Assembly (NCBI GenBank): GCA_036365515.1
Contig: CM070877.1
Span: forward strand, 87,621,022-87,685,021
Source of the DNA: Torymus aiolomorphi
Lineage: Eukaryota; Arthropoda; Insecta; Hymenoptera; Torymidae
Reading direction: 5' to 3'
DNA length: 64,000 nt
Shown in pieces: positions 24,608 through 35,341 of the stretch; the stretch's first letter is position 1; each line of letters opens with the position of its first letter. The notes below the pieces were generated by a model, which had not been told where the DNA came from, ran no database searches, and worked only from the letters and a program-made list of their open reading frames with translations. The translations under genes were made by a program, and so were the position numbers.

Positions 24608-25370
24608 CTTCTGAAGCTAGACCGATTATACAGAAATTTGGCGACGAATTGTGTGTGTGCGCAAATAACTGCTGAGATTCTCTCTCGAATTGGCTGTCTG
24701 TTAGGCAAATTACAATGTTAGAATCCTAACTACCACACAAAATTGTCACAAGCCGCTCGAGAACGGCGTATCTCGATGCAGCTAGCTAGGGAGAGAGCGT
24801 GGCAATTCCAAAAAAAAATTTTTAGCGAAGATACCGATTTGACTAAATGCCGCAGTAAAAAAAAAGGAATGAAAGTGTTCTCACTTTCGACCGGCTGCAC
24901 GCACAGGCACGGTCACTCTAGTCCAAAAAAAAATCGCGTGAAAATCGCTTAAAATCTCGCTTCAAAAAAAAGAAATTTAATTTCGCCACATATGATGACG
25001 AAAACAACTACAATCGTCGTTTAAATGCTCTCGCCCTGGCTTTACAGCAGTTTATAAGGCTCGAGACGAGTATACACAATACTGCCCGAGCATAAACATA
25101 AACACCTACAAAAATAAGCAATATGCTGTTTTGTGTTTATGTTTCTATGCGCGCCGCGAGTCTTCTTCTCTGTTTGTTTACGCCCGGCACCTCGACTTGG
25201 CGAGTTTAAATCACTGCGCCTATCAGCTATAACGGCTTATGGCCACTGCCCGTCTGCTGATTAGTCCGGTGCAGTGATTCGCGCGCGGCCGAATTTAAAC
25301 GAAACGCGATTTGAATAGGCCGGTCTCAAATGTACCAGCCGCCAACCTTGTCCTTAAATCCAACACGTTA

Positions 25371-25378
25371 GGGCGCCA
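25371..25378 (-). promoter_or_regulatory. primer-binding site of gag-only element
   Basis: TGGCGCCC on the minus strand, one base from the LTR end (TTACA), the same primer type as the Gypsy at 14726. It sets the polarity of the element. Confidence 0.75.
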
Positions 25379-25379
25379 T

Positions 25380-26340
25380 TGTAACGGGATGGCTTCTGGG
25401 GTAAGATCCCAAAAAGCCACAGGCCAGCGATGCCCTAGAACACGGTGCCGCGGGTGTCAGACTAAAATGACTTGCCCGGGGATCTGCTCCTGGAATCCCG
25501 AAAACAACGCGAAGATCGCATGCGAACTTCGCTTTCCAACTAATTGGATCGCTGAGTTAAAAGTGCGCGCTCAAAGAGTAAAGCGCGCGGCCGCTATGCT
25601 CAGATATGAAAACGACCAGCGAAGTCGTTTTCCGGCGGAGGCGGCGGTATCCGGGAGAAGGTTAGGTTAAGGTCGACAAATGAAGAATAGCCTCAATTAT
25701 TTCACAGCACAATAACAAGGTCTATTCAAAATAATCCTTTACATCAAAAACGCGTCGCGTTGCGCGCCGACAAGAAGACAGGATCCGCCACTCGCCGCTG
25801 CGAGTCGAAAATATACAAATAAATCGCTGCGCGGCAAGTACAAAGAGGCTTATCGGGAGAGGAGTGCACTCCTCTCGTCGCTCGCTCACGAATCCGCTCC
25901 TGCGTCAGGCCTTATCCACCGGTCGACTTCGGAGTGTTCAGGCCGAGTCCTAACGTCCAGCGTTAACCTACAGACGCTTCGGACCCCAGGAGTGGCTCGG
26001 ATTGCTCACGTGCGCTGCTCTTCGTGATCGGTACGTGTACGGGCGCTGCTCTGCACCGGTGAGGACGCACGATACCGTTTTCTTCGCGGACGATCAAATT
26101 AACTCGCGTACGCGCGGTTTGACAGCCCGAGAGAATCTGATTCAAAAATGAATCGAGCGCGACTTTGCAACCGCCAAAGTCGCGCAGCCCCGCGCGCAGA
26201 TCGCGAATACATCGTTCGAGCGATGTCAACAAACGCTCGAGATGCGTGAATTCGCGAGAACGAGAGTTAAACGAGTTCGATAGAATACGGAGAACCGAGA
26301 TTCTTATTTTCTCCGTATTTTATCCTGGAACTCCGTTATA
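25380..26340 (-). repeat. 5' LTR of gag-only element
   Basis: 961 bp. On the minus strand it starts TATAACGG and ends CCCGTTACA. The expected TG start is mutated to TA in both LTRs, so the change is probably older than the last transposition. It lacks about 85 bp present in the other LTR. Confidence 0.85.
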
Positions 26341-26480
26341 CACTATATATACTTGATCTCCACCCACCCTACTGACTCGAAGTCACTCGAGCTTTGATAC
26401 TGTCTTCTTTTCCTTATTGTTAGTCTCAAATTAATCAACAGTATATACTTGATCTCCTCCCACACTAGTGACTCAAAGTC

Positions 26481-26980
26481 AAAATTGTATAAATAATATA
26501 ACTTTTTAAATATTTTTTAAACATTTTATATTAAATGACTAGCGCAAAACATATATGTAGACAGTTTCGAAAAAGTTATATTGAAATGTTTAAAAAAAAA
26601 AGGTAAATGTAATAGATATAACGACAACATTATTAATCACACGAGTTTATAATGTTATAGACGTTAAATATTAATAATTTATTACTATTATAATTACTAT
26701 TATTATGAATTAAAAAAAAAAAAATTGAAAATTCGTCGATTTTGAATCAAATTATTGATTTTAATCAATTATAAGTAAAAATTTGTTTATAAAAAAGATG
26801 ATGACACACCTTAAATAAATAGGGATACAACCCTGATGGGTTTACGAGTAAATTATATGTGTCCTATATGCTACTGGTACATTTTATGAGGAAAAACGTC
26901 TAAATCGTCGGATCAAAAAACTCATATATGTTGTGTGAGTGTGTGTGCATATATATGTATATGTATATATAAATACATTG
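26481..26980. other. AT-rich non-coding stretch
   Basis: Very AT-rich, with an A10 tract near 26714 and a TATATGTATATG run near 26950. No coding signal. Confidence 0.5.
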
Positions 26981-26984
26981 CGGA

Positions 26985-27995
<1,011 letters not shown>

Positions 27996-28216
27996 ATATA
28001 TATATTAACACACATATATATACTATAGATTACTTGTACTTTTTATAAGAAACATTTTCCCATTTGTTTCATCAAAATAAATTGAATAGAAACAAAAATA
28101 TATCGAAAAAATCTACTTAATAAAATAGATAAAAAAAAATATATTTGTGAATGTCTCATGGATCACTACTACCAAGTATAGTTTTTGTAACTTTTTGAAT
28201 TTGACAGTTCGGGACG

Positions 28217-28487
28217 TTTCCTTGTTAGTATACCTTAACCTAAAAAAAAAAATTTTGCCGCAGAATATTTTTTGTTCGATAAAATTTTTTCTGATTCTTT
28301 ATTAAAAATCCTTGAAAACAAGCCCCGGATCGAGATTGGCAAAGCCTCCTGAAAAAAGTTATGATTTTTTTAAAATATCAATAGAAACTAAGAATTTGTA
28401 TTTTCAACAACCGGGTGGATTTGAGAACTTAATATTATTCATCTCACGTCATAGAGATTGTCACTGAATTTGGCAATGTATAAAAAA
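28217..28487. repeat. left arm of long-range inverted repeat
   Basis: About 270 bp that pairs with 38012-38277 plus 38997-39018. Shared inverted words include TTTTGCCGCAGAATATTTTTTG, GCCAATCTCGATCC, TTTCTATTGATATTT and GTTAGTATACCTTAA. It could be a terminal inverted repeat of a 10.8-kb element or just two opposed copies of one repeat. Confidence 0.75.
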
Positions 28488-28489
28488 TA

Positions 28490-28880
28490 CATTAAACATC
28501 TATTTTCAACAGTATTTTCAACTAGACAGGCTTATAATAACATTTATATTTACTTTCCTGAATTTTCAATGGGAGCCACTTACATTGCTAATACACTCTA
28601 TTCGCATTCTTCGTATCTACATATCTACTCAAAATTAAATTTCATAAGTAATCTATTATTATGTCTGCAAAAGCTGAAGGTAAATTACTATAAAGAAGTT
28701 CAAATCAAAGTAAATGACAGACAATTTAGCAATTGTATATTCCAATACACAGACAAATACTTCTTACTCTATTATTTTTAAATAGTGCAAGCGGCTCCCA
28801 TTGAAATTTCAGGAAAATAAATATAAATGTTATTATAAGCCTGTTCAATAGAAAATACTGTTGAAAATAGATGTTTAATG
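28490..28880. mobile_element. 391-bp hairpin MITE with TA target duplication
   Basis: The ends CATTAAACATCTATTTTCAA pair over about 95 bp with the right end (28785-28880), with few mismatches. TA lies on both sides (28488-28489, 28881-28882), as in Tc1/mariner-type insertions. The small plus-strand frame within it has no motif. Confidence 0.85.
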
Positions 28881-29053
28881 TATCAAGGAACGCGGGAGCG
28901 TTCCGAAGGCAAGTATCTGTCCAATGTAGAAAAAGCCTGAGGGTCGACCGCGCTACATATACTTTGAAAAGGGTGCCCGAGAAATTGAAAGATTTTATAC
29001 AACTTTCAAGACTTTTATATTAACTAAAAAAAAATAACAACATGTGTATTATT
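28881..29053. other. unassigned non-coding stretch
   Basis: A short region with a small hairpin (GAACGCGGGAGCGTTC, about 28887). Nothing coding. Confidence 0.5.
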
Positions 29054-29345
29054 GTTATACTATGTTGCACAAAAAGTTTCATGTAAAAATATGTTGTCAT
29101 ATTAAAGATATTAAATAGTGAAACATTTTATGTCTGGTTTCCAATTTCTAAAATTCTTCATGTTTTCCCTAAGATTCCACTTCCGGTATACGTTTTCTTG
29201 TTATACTATGTTGCACAAAAAGTTTCATGTAAAAATATGTTGTCATATTAAAGATATTAAATAGTGAAACATTTTATGTCTGGTTTCCAATTTCTAAAAT
29301 TCTTCATGTTTTCCCTAAGATTCCACTTCCGGTATACGTTTTCTT
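29054..29345. repeat. 146-bp perfect tandem duplication
   Basis: GTTATACTATGTTGCAC starts at 29054 and at 29200. The two 146-bp units look identical, so the duplication is recent (or an assembly artefact). Confidence 0.92.
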
Positions 29346-29587
29346 CCCACTTCCGGTTATATATAATATATATACACACATCCGTACTTTATCGTCTGGT
29401 CGAGACCTAATATATAACAATAATAAAATTTTGACTACAATAACCTGAAAATATCGTATGGTATTTTTATTTTTTAAATATAATATAATTAGGTAAAAAA
29501 AACAGATATTATTAATTTCAATCACCTGATCACATGGCATGTTCATACTTGTATACATAGATAAGTATTATATATATCATGTAAAAA
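29346..29587. other. AT-rich non-coding stretch
   Basis: No motif or gene recognised. Confidence 0.45.
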
Positions 29588-30730
29588 AATAAATATAATT
29601 TTAAAAAAAATAAAAAATAGATACTTTGTGAAAATTTTTTTCATTTTCAGATTCTAGAATTCTCACAAACATTGACCTCTGGAACAGATACTTATCGAAG
29701 GAGCAGCACCAGTAGTAATGACAGTAACTTCTCATTACATCGGCAAAGTCTTCATAAGCTACAAGTAATACAATAGACAGATTTTTAGGAGGTGAAATAG
29801 AAACAGGATCTACTACAGAAATCTTTGGAGAATTTAGAACTGGAAAATCACAGCTTTGTCACAGTTTAGCTGTTAACTGCCAACTACCTGTTGATATGGG
29901 AGATGTAGAGGCTAAGTGCATATACATATGATACTGAAGGTACTTTAAGACCTAAAAGATTAAATGCTGTAGCTGAAAGGTATTCTTGACAATGTTGCAA
30001 CTGCCCGTGCATACAACTCTGACCACCAAACTCAGCTTTTGATAAAAACCAGTTCTATGATGTCAGAATCTAGATATGGGCTACTGATAGTAGACAGTGC
30101 TACTGCATTATACAGGACAGATTTTGCTGGAAGAGGAGAATTGGCAGCTCGCCAAATCCATTTGGCCAGGTTTCTTCGATTATTTCTTAGAATAGTTGGT
30201 GAATTCTTTTGAAGACTTATGGAATAAGCTCAGCCTGTGCTTTTCTCGAATGATTGGAATCTCACTGATAAAAAATAACCTAGTGATCTATCTACACGAT
30301 ACAAATATTATTTTATTCTTAAAAAGTGATCAGTGTTCATAAATATAATATAATTATAGTGAATTCAGTGAAAAACACCAATTAAAAGATTATACAAAAT
30401 GAAGATTAAAATACAGAAAAAAACAAAAATGATGTGTTATTGTTGTGAAAATTTCAACAAATAAAAGTGCTCAGTTAATCTAATTTTATAATTTTCTCAC
30501 GGTGGGAGACGTCAAAATATTTCAGAGGAGTTCTCTGTAAATATTTTTCTACACAAGATTCAGATAATTATTTCAAAAAGTATACAAGAATGTTAAGAAA
30601 GCTTTTGTTCTCAGTAATTCTTAGTTCATAAACTGATTGTTTTTAATTTTACAAAATGTGTGGCAAACATGGGTTATTAATTTAAGTAGTTCAATCAATA
30701 ATTATTTCATGATGTTTTATATTTTCTTTG
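29588..30730 (+). pseudogene. RAD51: RAD51 recombinase fragment, copy 1
   Basis: After a likely intron end (TTTTTTTCATTTTCAG, about 29636-29650) the plus strand encodes RAD51 core pieces in shifting frames: [22 protein letters not shown] (Walker A GEFRTGKS), [72 protein letters not shown] (Walker B LLIVD), then LARFLR. RAD51 is the strand-exchange recombinase. Lesions: an in-frame TAG near 29773, an extra ATACAT-like segment near 29926 and 20 bp missing near 29980. The retained intron end argues against a processed copy. About 500 bp of shared non-coding sequence follows. Confidence 0.85.
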
Positions 30731-30892
30731 ATTTTTTATGGAAAGCGATTATATATCAGATAAGTTTGAACGTTTCTTTTCGTTTTTAACATGTTCTTTT
30801 TTAAAGAGAATTGTTGCTTTTTGTATTGTTTGTTATGTTTCCGACTAGTAGATCTCTTAAAGACATTAAAATTCTACATGGTTTTAGCCGGA

Positions 30893-31980
30893 AAAATAAA
30901 TATAACTTAAAAAAAATAAAAAATAGATACTTTGTGAAAATTTTTTTCATTTTCAGATTATAGAATTCTCTCAGACTTTAACCTCTGGAACAGATTCTTA
31001 TCGAAGGAGCAGCATCAGTAGTAATACCAGTAACTTCTCATTACATCGTCAAAGTCTTCATAGGCTACAAGTAATACAATTAGACAGACTTTTAGGAGGT
31101 GAAATAGAAAAAGGATCTATTACAGAAATCTTTGGAGAATTTAGAACTGGAAAATCACAGTTTTGTCACACTTTAGCTGGTAAATGCCAACTACCTGTTG
31201 ATATGGAAGATGCAGAGGCTAAGTGCATATGATACTGAAGGTACTTTAAGACCTGAAAGATTAAATGCTGTAGCTGAAAGGTATAACATCAGTGGGGATA
31301 GTGTACTCAACAATGTTGCAACTGCCCGTGCATACAACTCTGACCACCAAACTCAGATTTTGATAAAAACCAGTGCTATGATGTCAGAATCTAGATATGG
31401 GCTCGCCAAATCCATTTGGCCAGGTTTCTTCGATTATTTCTTAGAATAGTTGGTGAATTCTTTTGAAGACTTATGGAATAAGCTCAGCCTGTGCTTTTCT
31501 CGAATGATTGGAATCTCACTGATAAAAAATAACCTAGTGATCTATCTACACGATACAAATATTATTGTATTCTTAAAAAGTGATCAGTGTTCATAAATAT
31601 AATATAATTATAGTGAATTCAGTGCAAAACACCAATTAAAAGATTATACAAAATGAAGATTAAAATACAGAAAAAAACAAAAATGATGTGTTATTGTTGT
31701 GAAAATTTCAACAAATAAAAGTGCTCAGTTAATCTAATTTTATAATTTTCTCACGGTGGGAGACGTCAAAATATTTCAGAGGAGTTCTCTGTAAATATTT
31801 TTCTACACAAGATACAAATAATTATTTCAAAAAGTATACAAGAATGTTAAGAAAGCTTTTGTTCTCAGTAATTCCTAGTTCATAAACTGATTTTTTTTAA
31901 TTTTACAAGATGTGTGGCAATCATGGGTTATTAATTTAAGTAGTTTCAATCAATAATTATTTCAAGATGTTTTATATTTA
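30893..31980 (+). pseudogene. RAD51: RAD51 recombinase fragment, copy 2
   Basis: A direct repeat of copy 1, about 1.1 kb, with the same AT-rich intron end before it and the same non-coding tail. Here the [25 protein letters not shown] segment has no stop, and [21 protein letters not shown] is complete. However, 67 bp with Walker B and the following residues are missing near 31400, with a GCT microhomology at the joint, and the frame shifts ([10 protein letters not shown]). Each copy keeps what the other lost, so both derive from a better-preserved ancestor, not from each other in present form. Confidence 0.85.
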
Positions 31981-32214
31981 TTTCTACTATTTTTAAAACT
32001 TCGAGTTTTATAAAAGCAAGAGAATCAGGTGATCCAGAGATTTGAATTGTAATTCTGAGAACTTGTACTTTTTTCTTTTATTCCTTGCGATAGCTACAAA
32101 GAAAAAATTTAATATATTATTGTTATTTTTTTTAACAACTTTAAATTCTCTGTTGAAATACTAATAAAAGATTAATGTTTTTATCCAAACAATCTTGCTC
32201 TCAACAACTGTCCA

Positions 32215-34381
32215 ACTCTCTACAAAGAACTTGACTGAAAGTACATTTGTAGCAAGTGTGAGACCCCAAAAAATAGAAGAAAAATCAGTGAAAATATTAA
32301 AAAGCAGTATGAGAAAATGTTTCACTTAGAAATGAAAAATGATGAAATTGATTGGGTTCCTAAAATCATATGCGCCTTATGTAGGAAAATGGTACAAATT
32401 GGCAAAAATGGTAATATTGAAGTAAAAACGAAAGTGCCTACGATATGGAAGGAACCTTGTGGGAAAGAAGATTGTTATTTTTGTAATACAAATTTGCATG
32501 GAGTTAATAGTAGTAACAAGTCGCAAATTAATTACGCTAACGTTGAAAGTGTTACAAAACCTATATATGAATAGCCGATTGATGAAAGAGAAGATTCAGA
32601 GGATATCTGCACAAGTGAAAGTATGGATGTTGAGCAAAATTTAGAAAGACATGATAAAAATGAAATCGTAGAAGAAGAAATGGAGAGAGAACCTGAAGAA
32701 GATGTTATTGCGGAAAAAAAAATCGCCTGATGAAGACAGTAACGTTGCTAGTACGAGTGATACAAGTGACGAGGAATACACTCCTATAATGCTAAGAACG
32801 AAAAAGGTCCACTTAGACAAGAAAAAGTGAATGATCTCAAACGCGATTTGGGCCTACCAAAAGATGGGTCAGAGTACTTGGCTTCATGGCTGAAACAAAA
32901 TACTAATGAAGCTGGAAAAATTAAAGTTTCTTACTACCGAGACAGAGATAAGGAATATCGTGATTATTTCGCTTACGATGAAGAATTTTCCTTAGTGTAC
33001 TGCAAAGATATAGTTGGGTTGATGAATCGCTTTAAACATGGATGTTACAAACCCAACGAGTGGAGATTGTTCATCGATTCGCCGAAGAGAAGTTTAAAAG
33101 CTGTTCTATTACACAATACAAATGTTTATGCAGCCATTCCCATAGGATATTCGGTAATACTGGATAAAAAGTACTGTAACATAGAAGTAATATTAAACCG
33201 AATAAAATACAATGATCATAAATGGCAAATATGTGAGGATCTTAAAATCATAACAATACTTTTAGGACAACAATCGGGGTTCACAGAATATCCTTGCTAT
33301 TTATGTGAATGGGATAGTAGGGATAGAAAGAATCATTACATAAAGAGTCTCTGGCCTCTAAGAAAAACGTTCGAACCGGGTTCTAAGAATATAAAAGAAA
33401 AGCCACTTGTTGATCCATCAAAAATTCTAATACCACCTCTGCACATTAAATTGGGACTTATGAAACAATGGGTAAAATTTTTAGACAAAGATGGTAACTG
33501 CTTTAAGGGGATGTGCAACCCTAATTTCAATATTTTTTTAAATCAACATTCAAACATTTATTTGGAAAAAGACGGCTGTCAAGCGCTCCGTACACGCAAA
33601 CACTATATGCAGATTTTTTTCTGGATAATTCTATTGATATTTGCGTGAGTATTGCTCGTTTGAAAAGTAGGTCAATTGTAGATTCCTACTTACCGAAAGT
33701 ACGGTTTTTATTTAATTCAATAAATTCTCATCATTTTTTTGGAAAAAGACGTCTGTCAAGCGCTCCGTACACGCAAACACTATATGCAGATTTTTTTCTG
33801 GATAATTCTATTGATATTTGCGTGAGTTATGCTCGTTTGAAAAATAACGTCGGTACTCACATCCCCTTAAGTGTCTGCGAAATCAGTTTCCCAAATTAAG
33901 TGATGCTAAAGTAAATGAAGGAATTTTCAATGGCCCTCAGATTCGTAGGATGATAAATAATGAAATTTTTGTTACGAAAATGAATCATACAGAGAAAGAA
34001 GCATGGTTATGTTTCAAGGAGGTAATTAAAAATTTTCTTGGAAATCATAAGAGCCAAAATTACCAACAAATAGTATTAAATTTAGTAAATAGTTACAAAA
34101 ATCAAGGCTGCTTAATAAATCTAAAATTACACTTTTTATATTCCCATATAGATGAGTTTCCAGAAAACCTAGGTGATTACAGCGAAGAGCAGGGAGAGAG
34201 ATTTCACCAAGATATCAAGGAAATGGAGCGTAGGTACCAAGGAAGATGGGACATAAATATGTTAGCAAATTACTGTTGGTCGTTGAAACGAGATCTACCA
34301 TCAACATCGAAAAAGCGGAAGCGTAATTCACTTCGTAGATCATTTGACAATAAAATAGTTCGTTACCATAAAAAAGAGTAA
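32215..34381 (+). pseudogene. arthropod transposon-associated protein (HIKLGLMK/EQGERFHQDI family), broken
   Basis: Plus-strand pieces: 32317-32574 with a Cys cluster (CALCRK..., WKEPCGKEDCYFC); 32827-33506 with ICEDLKIITILLGQQSGFTEYPCYLCEWDSR and LIPPLHIKLGLMKQWVKF; and 33871-34381 with NEGIFNGPQIRRM, NFLGNHKSQNY, SEEQGERFHQDI and ERRYQGRWD, ending in a Lys-rich tail. I recall this as a multicopy uncharacterised family in insects and other animals, probably of transposon origin; I cannot name its function. Frame changes lie at about 32575-32830, and a 360-bp TTAA-flanked insertion at 33507 splits it precisely. Confidence 0.7.
33503..33870. mobile_element. 360-bp TTAA-flanked non-autonomous transposon
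   Basis: TTAA at 33503-33506 and 33867-33870 flank an insert that begins GGGGATGTG and ends CACATCCCC. Removing the insert and one TTAA brings the surrounding protein back in frame (NCFK|CLRNQF). TTAA targeting is known for piggyBac and Kolobok. Inside, a roughly 108-bp segment occurs twice, 177 bp apart (33564 and 33741). Confidence 0.88.
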
Positions 34382-34450
34382 TGGGCTTGAAATTTGTATG
34401 GGTATTTTATTGAATTACATATACTTCTAACAAATTTGAATGTACCTAAC

Positions 34451-34507
34451 TAAGGGTTTAGGGTTTAGGATTTAAGGGTTTAAGCGTTTAAGGGCTTAGG
34501 GTTTAGA
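34451..34507. repeat. degenerate TTTAGGG-like telomere-type repeat
   Basis: About eight imperfect units (AAGGGTTTAGGGTTTAGGATTTAAGGG...). It is not the TTAGG of most insects; it is probably a chance or transposon-borne simple repeat. Confidence 0.6.
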
Positions 34508-34544
34508 ATTTAATGCATTTTTTTGACGTTTCCGGCCACTGTGC

Positions 34545-34975
34545 CATGGGGTCAAACGTACCACGGATTCGGATTCAGCAATCCCAAAAACATATATATA
34601 TATACTGTTAAACCTTGGTTGCCGCTAATTTTGTACATTTGACCTTGACATGACCTTGACCCTGAGGTGATGGGGTCAAGCGGACCACGGATTCGGATTC
34701 AGCGACCCCAAAAACATATGTATGTACTGTTCAACCTTGGTTGCCGCTAATTTTGTACATTGGACCTTGACATGACCTTGACCCTGAGGTGATAGGGTCA
34801 AACGGACCAAGGATTCGGATTCAGCGACCCCAAAAACATATGTATGTACTGTTAAACCTTGGTTACCGCTAATTTTGTACATTTGACCTTGAAATGACCT
34901 TGACCAAGATCCGATGGGGTTAAACTGATCCCGGATTCGGAATCAGCGACCCCAAAGACATATAACTACCATGGT
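34545..34975. repeat. 122-bp tandem repeat, about 3.5 units
   Basis: GGATTCGGATTCAGC lies at about 34565, 34688, 34811 and 34932 (122-123 bp apart). Units contain TGACCTTGAC and ACCTTGGTTGCCGCTAATTTTGTACATT. Non-coding; the minus-strand frame is an artefact. Confidence 0.9.
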
Positions 34976-35341
34976 CAAGTTTTTAGGACTTTCAATTTTT
35001 TTTTGTGGGGCTGTGTTATTTTCCAAAACCTATACAATATCCTAAAAAATTATTTACGTTTTATGAAAAGGAATTCTACGAATAAATAATAAATTTTTGC
35101 GTTCTAAAGTCGAAGTAAATTTTTTTCACGCGGATACTGAAACTCAAAACCAAAAAAGTTGTGAAATCAATTAAAGTGTAGTTTTATACTTAACAAACAT
35201 TATTTATAATGTACTTATACTCTTAAAAAGTTGTGAAATCTCTCTAAAAATTTTTTTTACAAAAGTAAAAACTTATAGGCAAGAATAAGTTTGGTTATTC
35301 TTCCGTATATAGTTTTATACTTAACAAACATTATTTGCTAA
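34976..35341. other. AT-rich non-coding stretch
   Basis: AGTTTTATACTTAACAAACATTATTT occurs twice (about 35182 and 35309). No gene. Confidence 0.5.

Larger units (their letters stand above)
21668..26340 (-). mobile_element. gag-only LTR retroelement, CACT target duplication
   Basis: The LTRs are at 21668-22598 and 25380-26340. The internal region is 2.78 kb. CACT precedes the left LTR (21664-21667) and follows the right one (26341-26344). A purine tract (GGGAGAGGGG, minus strand) adjoins the left LTR and a TGGCGCCC primer-binding site adjoins the right. Only gag-like coding with a CCHC knuckle is found; there is no RT, integrase or protease. It must rely on another element for replication. 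The shared primer site makes the Gypsy family at 7.2-18.9 kb a candidate partner (inference). Confidence 0.82.
21603..26480. repeat. about 105-bp tandem repeat split by an LTR element
   Basis: TCACTCGAGCTTTGATAC followed by ATTAATCAACA occurs at 21603-21665 and again at 26384-26441. After the second, GTATATACTTGATCTCC repeats the sequence that follows the right LTR (26345-26360). Joining the flanks of the LTR element gives about two units of a roughly 100-105-bp minisatellite, so the retroelement sits inside it. Confidence 0.7.

Noticed and set aside
28458..28781. 107-codon frame inside the TA-flanked hairpin element
   Set aside because: Spans the inverted arm and loop; no motif, and one arm would not encode protein by design.
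34545..34975. regularly spaced repeats that could suggest a CRISPR array
   Set aside because: Units are 122 bp without constant repeat plus variable spacer structure, and the DNA is eukaryotic.
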